From: Spinacia oleracea
Taxonomy: Eukaryota; Streptophyta; Magnoliopsida; Caryophyllales; Amaranthaceae
Direction of reading: 5' to 3'
Length of the DNA: 64,000 nucleotides
Assembly: GCF_020520425.1 (NCBI RefSeq)
Contig: NC_079490.1
Coordinates: 5,084,001-5,148,000, forward strand
Both the position numbers and the translations under genes were made by a program. The notes beneath the pieces are model-generated. The model was not told where the DNA came from. It did not search any database and worked only from the letters and a program-made list of their open reading frames with translations. The first letter of the stretch is position 1. Each line of letters opens with the position of its first letter. This document shows, one piece after another, positions 22,449 to 32,241 of this stretch.

Positions 22449-23091
22449 TTTTTACAAGTTTAAATTTGTCAAAACGACCACGTCCATGTCAAGAAGATTA
22501 AATTTGTCTTTCGTCATCAATTACCTCCAGTAGCATATCCATGATTTTGAAATAGGGTAGAGTGGTAGACATTTTAAATAAGTAGTTAAATTTGTCTTTC
22601 GTCATCAATTCTCACTGGACTGTTTTGGTTAAGTCATTGTTACGGGAATCTGTATTATAACCGTTGGATTAATTACCATTGATTATTACGAAGTATTGAT
22701 AAGTTTGTTCTAATTTTGGTTTAATTGCAACAATTGGTATGAAGTATTTGGTGGGTACACAACTACGCACTGCCATATGATTTCAGACTTTCAGTGCCTT
22801 GTTGAATTCGCTACCTATTTATATATTGGAACCCACATACATCTCCCTGATGGCTGATGGGATCACCTTTCAATCTTTCATGCCCACCACTTGTTTGTTA
22901 AAATGTCCAACAGACTTGATAACCTCAAAAATAACTTTCATCAGTTTTGTATAGCTTTAACTTAAACTGGAGGGGATTTACATTTGGTCTGCTAGTTAAT
23001 TTGCAAGTATGCTCACTAATTTTGTCTTCTTTTCTATCAATGTATATGAACAGCTGAGCAAAATTTCTTGAAAAAACAAGAAAGATTACAA
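22449..23091. other. Upstream region of copy F
   Basis: Bases about 22740-23091 are paralogous to 8460-8700 before copy D, including TTTCAATCTTTCATGCCCAC and TTAAAATGTCCAACAGACTT. A CATTTAAATAAGTAGTTAAA-type AT-rich segment precedes it. The acceptor-like ATGAACAG at about 23053 may end a leader intron. Confidence 0.55.
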
Positions 23092-24129
23092 ATGGGTCAA
23101 GCTCAAACAAAGAGAAGCAAGAACAAGAATAACAGGAACCTAAAGTTTGATTCAATGGAGGAGTATTTTATAAGAAATGGAGGTATTTTGCTGGAAAAAC
23201 AAATTGCTTTGAGTCAAGGCCAACATAAAGGAGCTGGGCAGCTGAAGATTTTCTCAAGAAATGATATTGAAAAGGCTACTAACAACTATGACCCTGATCT
23301 AATTGTCGGAAGAAGTGCTCATCATACCGTCTATAAAACGACCATCGAAGATCGTGTGCTAGCCGTTCAAGCTCCGTCAAAGCGAGAGTCAAACCCCTTA
23401 CTGATTGATTTAACCTTGACTGAAGCCTGTACAGTGATGGTCATGAATCATGACAATATGGTAAAACTCTATGGTTGTTGCCTTGAGACTTTTGTGCCGA
23501 TACCAGTTTATGAGTTCTTATCAAATGCTGACCTCTTTCATCATTTACATGGTGATATTGCATCTAGCAAGCGTATAAAGTGGGCTGATCGTTTGAGGGC
23601 CGCAACTGATACAGCCTACGCGCTATCTTATATGCATAATGCTTTGGCAAAGCCGGTAGTGCACAGGGGTGTTAATTCATCTAGTGTGCTTCTTGATTTC
23701 TCATGTAATGCTAAGTTAACAAACTTTGGGTACTCTGTATCAATTACTCCAGGGGAAAAGCCTCAAAGGTGGCCTATTGAGGGAACACCGGGATATATTG
23801 ATCCCGAGTATGTAGAAACTCAAGAGGTGACTGATAAGTGTGATGTTTATAGTTTTGGGGTTCTTTTGTTTGAGCTTTTAACCAGAAGGCAGCCTATTTT
23901 GATGGCCAGAGATGGGACAGACTTGGTTGATGTGTTTGTTTCAGCTGTGAGGAAGAATTGCGTGATGGAGATAATCGACAGTGAAGTCTTGGAAGAAGAA
24001 AATAGGGATGGGATTCAACGGGTTGCACGGCTTGCATTGTCGTGTGTAGCAAAGAAAGGGGCTGAGAGACCGACCATGATTGATGTTGTTGGTGAGCTTT
24101 GGAACATACAAGGTAAAGACAACAAGTGA
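23092..24129 (+). CDS. ZRK-like receptor-like cytoplasmic pseudokinase, copy F (chimeric)
   Basis: Intact 345-aa protein. The ATG at 23092 gives MGQAQTK; upstream in-frame codons lack an ATG. The first two thirds, through GYIDPEYVET at about 23815, match copy D almost word for word, as does the 5' flank. From about 23860 the coding sequence (DLVDVFVSAV, EIIDSEVL, GAERPTMIDVVGELWNIQG) and the 3' UTR match copy G instead. F is therefore a D/G chimera from unequal crossover or gene conversion. Key residues: LAVQ (Lys to Gln), HRGVNSS (HRD Asp lost), NFG for DFG. It is predicted to be a membrane-anchored pseudokinase, with an immune adaptor role inferred from the family. Confidence 0.88.
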   Translation: MGQAQTKRSKNKNNRNLKFDSMEEYFIRNGGILLEKQIALSQGQHKGAGQLKIFSRNDIEKATNNYDPDLIVGRSAHHTVYKTTIEDRVLAVQAPSKRESNPLLIDLTLTEACTVMVMNHDNMVKLYGCCLETFVPIPVYEFLSNADLFHHLHGDIASSKRIKWADRLRAATDTAYALSYMHNALAKPVVHRGVNSSSVLLDFSCNAKLTNFGYSVSITPGEKPQRWPIEGTPGYIDPEYVETQEVTDKCDVYSFGVLLFELLTRRQPILMARDGTDLVDVFVSAVRKNCVMEIIDSEVLEEENRDGIQRVARLALSCVAKKGAERPTMIDVVGELWNIQGKDNK

Positions 24130-24619
24130 AGTGGAAATTGTGCTTGAAATGTCAGGTTTAAGAAAAATGATGCAGATAAGCAAGGTGAGCAGCAGAGGAC
24201 GAGAGGCAACTAGGTACGAGTTTCTTTTAGAGTTGTAGATAGTCAGTAACATATAGATAGAAGTTCAAGTACTAATAAAGTAATAATACTACTGGGCATT
24301 CATTTCTGCTTTCATCTGGTCTATGTTTAGCTCAACCTGCCATTTGTTGAAGCTCTGCAAATAAATGAAAATACCCTGTAAGATTCAGGTGTCAATTTCT
24401 TTTCCTTTTTCCCTTCAAATTTCTGAAGAGGCTGGTAATGTTGCTTAATGCTTCTGTTTTCATTTTTCCTTGTTTGTGCTCTTGTGAGTCATGTCATATG
24501 AGTTATATCTGTTTAAACAATTTTCAAATTATTGCATGAAAAACTATATTATTGGGAATAACGGTCTGATTCAGGGTATTCTTATTTCTGTCATAAAGAT
24601 AAAACAGAAGAGGTTTTTC

Positions 24620-24713
24620 AATGGCATGTGTAGCTAAGAAAGGAGTTGAGAGACCAACTATGGTTGAAGTTGTTACACGGCTTTGGCAGATACAAGGTCG
24701 AGAGCTGAACTGA
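24620..24713 (+). pseudogene. Detached 3' tail of a copy D-like pseudokinase
   Basis: Encodes CVAKKGVERPTMVEVVTRLW and the following QIQGREL-Asn with stop at 24711, nearly identical to the end of copy D (9645-9738). The homology continues through 3' flank to about 24845, then resumes at 24885-25210 against 9885-9945 and 10905-11150. No kinase sequence precedes it. It looks like the remainder of the D-type unit whose body was replaced when chimeric copy F formed. Confidence 0.8.
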
Positions 24714-25216
24714 ACCGAACAGATCCTGAAAAAAATTGGTCAGAAAATAATTTTAGAATTCAGCTAATGAGTATCAGATATTTTGCATTCTGGAAACAGA
24801 AGACTAGTAGAATAGGCAGATGCTGAATTGATTAAGCAAGACAAATTCATATTGAAGTTTGTTAATAAAAGCAAGTCACATTTTGGTTGGGACTAGTTGT
24901 TCCCCGTTGAAGAAATAGAGGAAGGATGCTTTATTTCTATTACCAATTAAGTTTCTATTCATCCACTCATCCAGTCTTAGCTCTCTGATAACAGTGGATG
25001 ATCTCGGCGTGGGAGTGTCAAAGGTACCCTTTCCCCTTCTAATGTATTTCCTTTCCATTTTATTTCCTAAATTTATACCAAACATGCCCTAAGCTAAGTG
25101 TGGATTATGTCATTGTGTTGTACTGGTAATAATGCTGGATGTTTTCTTTCTGATTTTCCTGTTATAATCAGTTCCGGTTAAAGGTCTGAAAGTCTGAAAC
25201 TAATGGCAAGAATCCT

Positions 25217-25450
25217 CCTACCACTAGGAGAGGTAGTATGGTTTCGCAATGGTTAAAAAAAGATTGATCATTATGTTTTCGATGTCTAAAGTAATTAATC
25301 AAATTGTTGTAGAATTTAGTTATGAATTTTTGTTGATTAGGTTTTATGTATGGAGGTAGACGTTATATTCAAATGTTTATTGATCACTGAGTCAAATAAC
25401 ATACTCCTGTCTGTACTTATTTTTGTTGTTTAATTGGATTTGTTTCATCA
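25217..25450 (+). pseudogene. B3/DUF313 gene fragment with internal deletion
   Basis: Starts with CTACCACTAGGAGAGGTAGTA, matching 26930-26950 inside the B3 gene. It then jumps to GGTTTCGCAATGGTTAAAAA and the last codons and 3' flank (matching 27298-27510). About 350 bp of the B3 domain are deleted. It lies directly after the duplicated pseudokinase flank. Confidence 0.75.
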
Positions 25451-25781
25451 AAAGGTCTTGCGCGCACAAGGTGTACAATAAATTTATTGTACACCAAGAT
25501 AACTTTTATGCAGTTTTTCGTAACTTTAACCTATTTTTTTGTAACTTTTATATTATAAAATTAAAAAGTTGATAGATAAACATTTTAAAGGGTTAAATGT
25601 TTAATTTATACATTATTAGTGATTTTGATGAAATAATTTTTATTCAAATGAAAAAATTTATCATTAAAAAATAGATAACTTTTACATATATAAATGTAAC
25701 TTTTAAGCATTTTGAGTCAACTTTTACTCCGGTGTACAATATTTATTGTACACCCATTGTAAATAAGAATTTGTGTTGTCT
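25449..25781. mobile_element. Palindrome-bearing MITE-like insertion 1
   Basis: An AT-rich insertion within the B3 3' flank. The B3 gene's own flank at about 27500-27515 (TTTGTTTCATTGATTTAATG) is the empty site; here TCAT appears on both sides of the insert. Near the left end is a perfect 26-bp palindrome (25470-25495) with half-site GGTGTACAATAAA. The right end holds GGTGTACAATATTTATTGTA followed by CACC. A second copy is at 25935-26225. No ORF is present. Confidence 0.6.
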
Positions 25782-25934
25782 CATTGATTTAATGAAAGTT
25801 TATATTTTATGGTTTTGTGTTTTGAGATTTTATTATAGAATTAGTATGTTTCTTACATCAGCAATATAATTGTCAAGCAATTCAATCATTAAATATATAT
25901 AATTATAATACTCACTACGTAGTTGTTTAATTGT

Positions 25935-26225
25935 ACAAATGGTCTTGCATGCACAATTTATACAATAAATTTATTGTGCACCAACATAATTTTTACCCAG
26001 TTTTCTGTAACTTTTATATTATTAAAAAAAAAGTTAATAGATAAATATTTAAAGTGTTAAATGATTAATTTTATACATTATTAGTCATTTTTTTTTATTA
26101 AAATGAATTTTTTTTATTATTAAAATGTAGATAACTTTTACATATATAAGGGTGAGTTTTAAGCATTTTACGTCAACTTTAACTTCGGTTTACAATATTT
26201 ATCATACACCCCATGTAAATAAGAA
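25935..26225. mobile_element. Palindrome-bearing MITE-like insertion 2
   Basis: A diverged relative of 25449-25781: it begins GGTCTTGCATGCACAA, contains ACAATAAATTTATTGT, and ends with a GTTTACAATATTTATC-type motif followed by GTAAATAAGAATTTG. The palindrome is less perfect, so this copy is older. There is no coding content. Confidence 0.55.
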
Positions 26226-26578
26226 TTTGCGTTAACGGTAAGGATGTACTCCGTAATAGGTAGTGGAGTACTTGATTTGGAATTGAAGTTACCAAGTATC
26301 ACAATTTGAGTAGGGTTGTGTTTTACTAAACACTCGGTTAAACTAATTTGAATGACAACCTTACAGGGATTCAAACTCTAATCAACTTATGGATTAGAAA
26401 TCAAATCTTCTTGGATTTCGATTAAAATTAGGATTAGAAAATTTGGCCAACTATCACGCATAAATATTTCCCTAGCTTGAGACTATAAATTAAAATCAGT
26501 TTTAAAGTATTATTGTTTCGAAAAAGTTGTACGGTTGAGTTGAGTTGAGTTGAGTTTTTCAAAAGAATTATAGAAAGG

Positions 26579-27346
26579 ATGGATGCCATGGTTTACGAGA
26601 GTTACAATTATATAATTAGTAAAGAAAATTTCGAGGAATTAAATAACGACGATACATCTGCTCTTTCTGCACTAGACTGTTTAGCGCTAGTTTGCGAAAA
26701 GGCTTATGAATATGAGAAAAGTCAGAAAGATTGTGCCGAAGTAGTAGGCTTTAATAATAATGTAGACATTCAAATGGAAGGAAGAATTGATTGTTTTGAT
26801 CCCAACATTATCCCTACACGCCGCCAACCACGCACCACCACCAAGCGAAAACGGCGTCGTTTACCCATCGATATCACTACTTTTGGTGGTCAACCACAAT
26901 TACCACCACCACCACCACCGCCGCCTCTACCACTAGGAGAAGTAGTACTACCGGAGATATACAAGCAAAAAATTCGTGATCTTGGAGGGTTCGACCCGAA
27001 GTTTGTGATCGAAAAGAAGTTATCCGACTCCGATTTGAAAACGGATCAGGCCCGTTTAATGATGCCCATAAGACAATGCAGGGTAAACTTAATAAAAGAA
27101 GTGGGTATAGATGTGATAGTGAAGGTGATTGAACCCAATGATAATCTTGACATAATTGAGCTTAATTTGACTAAGTGGAATAAGTGCAACTCTTTTATTT
27201 TTAATGGAGGATGGACTGCTTTTTTAAGGAATAACCAACATCTTGTTAAGGATAATCTCCTTCATATTTGGATCTTTCGACTTCCGTCGGAAAAGTACGG
27301 TTTCGCAATTGTTAAAAAGATTGATCATTCTGTTTTAGACGTCTGA
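26579..27346 (+). CDS. B3 domain (DUF313-type) protein
   Basis: 255 aa from the ATG at 26579. The N-terminal 60 residues are acidic and helical. A basic nuclear-localisation-like KRKRRR lies near residue 93, followed by a run of 8 prolines (about 109-116). Residues about 145-250 (KKLSDSDLKTDQARLMMPIR ... FIFNGGWTAFLRNNQ ... LLHIWIFRLPSEKYGFAIVK) resemble the B3-like DUF313 domain of plant nuclear proteins of the At2g31720 type, which may bind DNA. The family is poorly characterised and often tandemly duplicated. Three broken relatives lie nearby at 25217, 28172 and 30457. The single exon has an intact frame and no obvious lesion. Confidence 0.75.
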   Translation: MDAMVYESYNYIISKENFEELNNDDTSALSALDCLALVCEKAYEYEKSQKDCAEVVGFNNNVDIQMEGRIDCFDPNIIPTRRQPRTTTKRKRRRLPIDITTFGGQPQLPPPPPPPPLPLGEVVLPEIYKQKIRDLGGFDPKFVIEKKLSDSDLKTDQARLMMPIRQCRVNLIKEVGIDVIVKVIEPNDNLDIIELNLTKWNKCNSFIFNGGWTAFLRNNQHLVKDNLLHIWIFRLPSEKYGFAIVKKIDHSVLDV

Positions 27347-27562
27347 AGTCTTTAATCAAATTGTTGTAGAATTTAGTTATGATTTTTTGTTGATTAGGTT
27401 TTGTGTATGGAGGAGGCCGTTATATTCAAATGTTTATTAATCAATGACTCAAATAACATACTCCAGTCCGTACTGATTTTTGTTGTTAAATTGTGTTTGT
27501 TTCATTGATTTAATGGAAGTTTATATTTTATGGTTTTGTGTTGAGATTTTATTATAGAATAC

Positions 27563-27810
27563 AAACTTTTATATAAGGCGGTCTTACACAAAAGATCGCC
27601 TTAGTGTCATATAAGTTAAGCAATAAAACTAATTAGTTAAGCACTCAAACTAATTAGTTAAGCACGGGAATCAATTAGTTAAACACTGAAACTAATTTAG
27701 TTAAGCACTGAAACTAATTAGTTAAGCACTGAAACTAATTAGTTAAGCAATTATACGAATTAGTTAAGGAATCAAAGTGGTCTTTTCGGTAAGACGGTCT
27801 TATACACAAA
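27563..27810. mobile_element. MITE-like element with 22-bp tandem repeats, copy 1
   Basis: Starts near GGCGGTCTTACACAAAAG and ends near GTAAGACGGTCTTATACACA. The interior is a run of about 22-bp units containing AATTAGTTAAGCACTGAAAC. Inverted relative of 27899-28110. Non-coding. Confidence 0.6.
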
Positions 27811-27898
27811 TGTTGTCGATTATATACTTCGTATATAATGATTGAATTGCTTGAGAATTATATATTGCTGATCTAAGAAACATAATAATTCTATAATC

Positions 27899-28110
27899 GG
27901 TAACTTTTGTGTAAGACCGCCTTATCGAAAGACCACTTTGATCCCTTAACTAATTGGTTCAATTTCTTAACTAATTGGTTCAATTTCTTAACTAATTGGT
28001 TCAATTTCTTAACTAATTGGTTTTAGTTCTTAACTAATTAGTTGTAGTGCTTAACTAATTGATTTCATTCTTTAACTTATATGACACCAAGGTGGTCTTT
28101 GTGAAAGTAC
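27899..28110. mobile_element. MITE-like element, copy 2 (inverted)
   Basis: Reads TTTTGTGTAAGACCGCCTTA, then AAGACCACTTTGATCCCTTA, then about 21-bp units with TTAACTAATTGGTTCAATTT, and ends ATGACACCAAGGTGGTCTTT. It is the reverse-complement arrangement of copy 1, about 90 bp away, so the pair could fold as a large hairpin. Confidence 0.6.
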
Positions 28111-28171
28111 CCTGATTGTGTGGCCATGTGCAACTAATTATTATACGGTTTGATTTCATATAACATATTAG

Positions 28172-28290
28172 GTGCACCGTGGGTGAACGACGGCATTTTC
28201 GGTTGGGGGTGATGCGTGGTTGTATAGGGATAGTGTTGAGATCAAAACAGCCCATTCTTCCTTCCATTTTAATGTCACCATTATTATCAA
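28172..28290 (-). pseudogene. B3/DUF313 gene fragment, reversed
   Basis: The minus strand encodes MEGRMGCFDLNTIPIQPR followed by a basic stretch. This is homologous to residues about 62-95 of the B3 protein at 26579 (MEGRIDCFDPNIIPTRRQPR), with matching upstream codons. It is a 120-bp relic between two MITE-like elements, in opposite orientation to the intact gene. Confidence 0.7.
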
Positions 28291-28302
28291 TTTCTTTTAC
28301 AA

Positions 28303-28462
28303 ACTTTTATGTAAGGCAGTCTTACACAAAATACCACCTTGGTGTCATATTAAAGAATGAAATCATTAAGCACTGAAACCAATTAGTTAAACAATGAAAC
28401 TAATAAGTTAAGAACCAAAGTGGTCTTTCCGATGGCGGTCTTACACAAAAGTTACCGATCAT
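28303..28462. mobile_element. MITE-like element, copy 3
   Basis: Starts TTTTATGTAAGGCAGTCTTA and ends GGCGGTCTTACACAAAAGTT. It has the same ends and TTAGTTAA-containing interior as 27563-27810, with fewer units. Confidence 0.6.
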
Positions 28463-28619
28463 AGCCGGACGTTACCATATTGACATATTGCATGGAAGTC
28501 CAATCTTGATAAAAGGACCCCGATATTGCTCGAAAAAGGATGAATCATTTGAAAATTTTAGAAAAGAAAAAGAAAAAAAAAAAAAAAACCAAAAATCTAT
28601 GGTACTGTATCTTACTAAG

Positions 28620-28822
28620 CTCCCTCCGTCCCAGAATACTTGCACCGCTAAGTCGTCCCGGATTACTTACACCATTTCTATAAATGGTAAATTTTTATTA
28701 ATATCATATCAACTACCCCTACCCCTTACATATACTTATCTATATTAAAAAATACCCAACTATTAACTATCATCTAATTCTGTGCCGGTCAAACCGGTTC
28801 AAGTATTCCGGGACGGAGGGAG
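28620..28822. mobile_element. Stowaway-like MITE at the 3' end of the DUF1644 gene
   Basis: About 203 bp with inverted ends CTCCCTCCGTCCCAGAATAC and GTATTCCGGGACGGAGGGAG. TA follows the right end; no TA directly abuts the left end. It ends 13 bp from the stop codon of the DUF1644 gene, so it probably lies in that gene's 3' UTR. Confidence 0.75.
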
Positions 28823-28835
28823 TACTTGGTATTTG

Positions 28836-29570
28836 CTAAGTCTCCCCAGATAAACGGCGGTGCAGCCAGTGCAAGACCACCTCCAACTTGTCCCTCTCCG
28901 TATGTATCCACTGCAACAACTCCTCCCGCACTGCTACTAAATCTGGATTCGGCTCCCATATCATAATCTCCAACCTCGACTTCATGTTCTCCAATTTCAA
29001 TAGCAGTCTCTGCACCTCCGACTTTAACATCTGCAACTCCGACTGCATCCTCTGAATCTCATCGTCCTCCATCAGCCTCTGCAATAATCTTTCCAGATGT
29101 GAAGAGGGTTGTTCTGTCCCCTCTGGAAATAAACTAGATAATTCAAAAATCATACTTTCAATACTATCAACGGCTGATACATCATCATTATCATTATTGG
29201 GGTGATCATGGGTTGCGTGTTCACACAACTCAGCATAATTACCTACAAAAGAGCAAGATTCTCGTGAACAATTCCTAGATTTTGAGTTCATATAATTCCG
29301 AATGTCCTCTTCCACTACTCTCTCCTCTAATACATCTCCCCTACATAGAGGGCATCTTAACATGCTATTTTCTTCAACTGATTGCGAATTTATCGGCTTC
29401 TTTAGTTTCCGGAGTTGTTCGAGGCAATTTGAGAGCGGGTAACTTGTATCGCAGATGTAAGGTCTGCAACCATTAGCGTGTGAACAACATATTAGAATAA
29501 CTGCATTATGAGGATGTTCTAAGCAAACAGGACACACTGCCCCATCCCCTTCATCTGTTGCATCCACCAT
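28836..29570 (-). CDS. DUF1644 family zinc-finger/coiled-coil protein
   Basis: 244 aa, read toward lower coordinates, from the ATG at 29570 (MVDATDEGDG); a TTG-initiated upstream extension is ignored. N-terminal Cys/His-rich module: CPVCLEHPHNAVILICCSHA then GCRPYICDTSYPLSNC. A second module reads CPLCRGDVLEERVVEE, MNSKSRNCSRESCSFVGNYA and CEHATHDHP, the usual DUF1644 order of a degenerate RING-like and a C2H2-like motif. The C-terminal 90 residues form a coiled coil (IQRMQSELQMLKSEVQRLLL) and a helical tail, unlike the disordered tails I associate with this plant family. The molecular role is unestablished; some relatives are stress-linked. The frame is intact. Confidence 0.8.
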   Translation of the reverse strand: MVDATDEGDGAVCPVCLEHPHNAVILICCSHANGCRPYICDTSYPLSNCLEQLRKLKKPINSQSVEENSMLRCPLCRGDVLEERVVEEDIRNYMNSKSRNCSRESCSFVGNYAELCEHATHDHPNNDNDDVSAVDSIESMIFELSSLFPEGTEQPSSHLERLLQRLMEDDEIQRMQSELQMLKSEVQRLLLKLENMKSRLEIMIWEPNPDLVAVREELLQWIHTERDKLEVVLHWLHRRLSGET

Positions 29571-30456
29571 GGATATCTTTCTTTTCGCACAAATCAAAAT
29601 TTAGGGTTTGTGAAAAATTGATTTATTGTTATTGAGATATACATGGCAAATTATAAATGTAAAGAGAGTCCTTGTTGAGTAACGCATAAACATATACTCC
29701 GTGTTAAAAGACAACGCACGTACGGCTCTAAGAGTTTAGGAAATAATAGGATTCCTAAAGCTAATCACATCTATATACTTGCCATAAAACTCATCTACGA
29801 ATATTTCCTAAATACTATCATACTATAATGTCTACTAAATAGTAAAAAGATGTTTACCTTTTAACCTAGGTCGTGTTATTATGGTTTTTTTTTTTATAAA
29901 TTGATTTTATCAAGGTTTTTCAATGGTTATAATAAAAATGTAGCCACGTAGCTTTGAATCTCAACCCTTCAATTTTTTAGATTAATCTTATTCATCGGAT
30001 TATTTGACCGTAATATTTTTAAAAGTTCTTTTTTTAAAAAACAATATTAATTAATTGTATTTTAGTATTTTATATGATGAGACCGTTTCTCATTAAAACC
30101 ATTCAAGCTCTTTCGAACTCGAAGTCTGCTGATAATCAGATTCATCATGTTATAGCGGATATTGTATCCTTGACATCCTCCCTAGACTATGTAGTGTGTG
30201 TTAAAGTTGGGTAGGGCAGTCGTAACCCCAACCCATACCCTTGCGACCAACGCAAGAAGAGCATGATTGTGTGATTGTTTGTTTTTGTGCTATCAAAAAA
30301 AAAAAAAAACAACCGTCAAGGAAACAACTTGTCTACTACGACTCCCTCCGTCCCTTAATATTTTTCCCGTTCACCATTTTACGCGGTTATTAAGAAAAGG
30401 AGAACATTACATGCAGAGTCAGGCAGAAAATTCAGGATTTGGGTGGGTCCGAACCC
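29571..30456. other. Intergenic, promoter side of the DUF1644 gene
   Basis: AT-rich with no gene. A single Stowaway-type end (CTCCCTCCGTCCCTTAATAT at 30342) has no matching partner nearby, so it is a broken MITE. An A run occurs at 30294-30309. Confidence 0.5.
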
Positions 30457-30612
30457 AAGTTTGTTCTGAATGGTACATGGAATGATTTTTGGAGTAAAAA
30501 TAAACTTGAAGTTAATAACAAAATTCATGTTTGGATCTTCCAATTTCAAGTTATTCCTGATTCCTCTACTGCTCAGAAATATGGTTTTGCAATAACTAAG
30601 AATGATGCATAG
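30457..30612 (+). pseudogene. B3/DUF313 C-terminal fragment
   Basis: Reads KFVLNGTWNDFWSKNKLEVN, NKIHVWIFQFQ, then QKYGFAITKNDA and a stop at 30612. It aligns with SFIFNGGWTAFLRNNQHLVK ... LLHIWIFRLPSEKYGFAIVK of the B3 gene at 26579 but carries extra residues (VIPDSSTA), so it comes from a more diverged paralogue. There is no start codon or N-terminal half. It may alternatively be the last exon of a gene with unseen upstream exons, but the broken MITE at 30342 argues against that. Confidence 0.65.
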
Positions 30613-30987
30613 TGCATAGTTGAATACTTTATACAGTACTAGTTTATCATACATGATACAATTCAATGATAGTAATCATATTACTGCTGCTAAACCAACA
30701 TAAGTTGGTGGAGTTGGTGGGGAACTCACCTTGTGACTTGGAGGTCACAAGTTTAATACTTTTTGGGGGGTTTTTTGTACCTAGCTTTTTTGTTTTCATT
30801 AGTTGACCTATTTCATTATTGTTAACAAATTCTTTGTTTATTAAATACTTATCTGTACTGGTTTCTATATCAATTTTGCTTCATATTTTCTCCATCTTAC
30901 TTTGTACTTGTTTCTGCAGTTTATGGATATTTTGACTTGAGCTAAGTTGGGAGTACTCCCTCCGTCCCGGAATACTCGACCCGGTTT

Positions 30988-31240
30988 TGTTAAGTTCAGT
31001 TAGTCATAGTCAACTAGCTGTTAGTTGAATCCTACATAGTAGGCTTAGTTGCTGAGAATAATGGCAGAATATTAGGAGTTTGTTTTGGAGTTTTAGTTTG
31101 GGTTTGTTCCTAGTTTTGTGGTAGTTAGTTGTCAGCAAGTTCTATATAAGGAGCATGCTAGTGTACTGTTTTAGACGTATTGAGTGAGCAATTCAATTTC
31201 CCTTTTCTTCTCTATATTCTTCATCTTTAACAGATTAACA
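30988..31240 (+). repeat. 5' LTR of the nested copia element
   Basis: 253 bp beginning TGTTAAGTTCAG and ending CAGATTAACA. It pairs with 35452-35704 with a single base difference seen. Confidence 0.92.
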
Positions 31241-31335
31241 GTGGTATCAGAGCTTGGTTACTGAGAAGAGTGAGTTTGAGCGTCCACAAAAATTCTGAAC
31301 AATTGTATTGCAGACTGTAGTAGCAGTCCTTTTTC

Positions 31336-32241
31336 ATGGCATCTGAGAATTTCGTTCAGGCTGCAATCCCTCGGTTTGATGGTCATTATGATCATTGGAG
31401 CATGTTGATGGAGAATTTCCTAAGATCAAAGGAATTCTGGGCTGTAGTAGTCTCTGGCGTAGCAGAACCAGCCAATACAGAGCGGCTGACAGATGCACAA
31501 AAATCTCAATTTGAAGCCTTGAAGTTGAAGGATCTCAAGGCCAAGAACTATCTATTTCAGGCTATAGACAGATCAATCTTGGAGACCATTCTTTGCAAAG
31601 ATTCCTCCAAAGATATTTGGGATGCCATGAAAAGGAAGTACCAAGGAAACGCAAGATCAAAGCGGGTGATGTTGCAGGGACTTCGTGAGGATTTTGATGG
31701 TCTGCGTATGAAGAAAGGAGAATCAGTTGATGATTTCTTTTCAAGGATGATGACAATCGTCAACAAGATGCGGGTCCATGGAGAAAAGAAGGATGATGCC
31801 ATGGTCGTAGACAAGATTCTTCGATCCCTCACAAAAGATTTCAACTTTATTGTCTGCTCCATTGAGGAATCAAAGGATCTGGATGAACTCTCAATTGATG
31901 AATTACAGAATTCATTGCGAGTTCATGAGCGGAAGCTAGGCAGACAAGATGACGAGGAGCAGGCCTTACAAGTAACAACCAATATTAGTTCGTCATCTAA
32001 TAATGACAATCAAAGTACAGGCAGAAGCTACAAGGGACGCAATAATCAAGGGAAATGGAGAGGTCGAGGAGGACATCAGTCATGGAGAAATAAATCAAGG
32101 TCAGTAGACAAGTCCAAAATTCAATGCCATAGATGTCATTACTTTGGACATTATAAGAATGAGTGTCGAACTAACTTGAATGGTCGAGGAGGCGAAAACT
32201 CCAATTATGTTGAAACTGAAGAGAAATCAGAAGAGATCTAG
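31336..32241 (+). CDS. gag of the nested copia element
   Basis: 301 aa from MASENFVQAAIPRFDGHYDH, a typical copia gag start. The UBN2-type gag domain spans about 10-220. A basic Ser/Asn/Arg-rich linker follows (GRNNQGKWRGRGGHQSW), then a CCHC zinc knuckle CHRCHYFGHYKNEC near residue 275. It ends at TAG 32239 shortly after the knuckle. The following pol sequence is in a different frame, so gag has been disconnected from pol. The gag itself appears intact and could form particles. Confidence 0.85.
   Translation: MASENFVQAAIPRFDGHYDHWSMLMENFLRSKEFWAVVVSGVAEPANTERLTDAQKSQFEALKLKDLKAKNYLFQAIDRSILETILCKDSSKDIWDAMKRKYQGNARSKRVMLQGLREDFDGLRMKKGESVDDFFSRMMTIVNKMRVHGEKKDDAMVVDKILRSLTKDFNFIVCSIEESKDLDELSIDELQNSLRVHERKLGRQDDEEQALQVTTNISSSSNNDNQSTGRSYKGRNNQGKWRGRGGHQSWRNKSRSVDKSKIQCHRCHYFGHYKNECRTNLNGRGGENSNYVETEEKSEEI

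Noticed and set aside
27600-28060. CRISPR-like array from regularly spaced TTAGTTAA repeats
   Set aside because: Units are head-to-tail 21-22-bp tandem repeats without unique spacers, inside MITE-like elements of a plant genome.
30457-30612. Last exon of an intact spliced B3 gene
   Set aside because: No upstream exons with B3 or DUF313 sequence were found and a broken MITE end lies just upstream at 30342; kept as a fragment.
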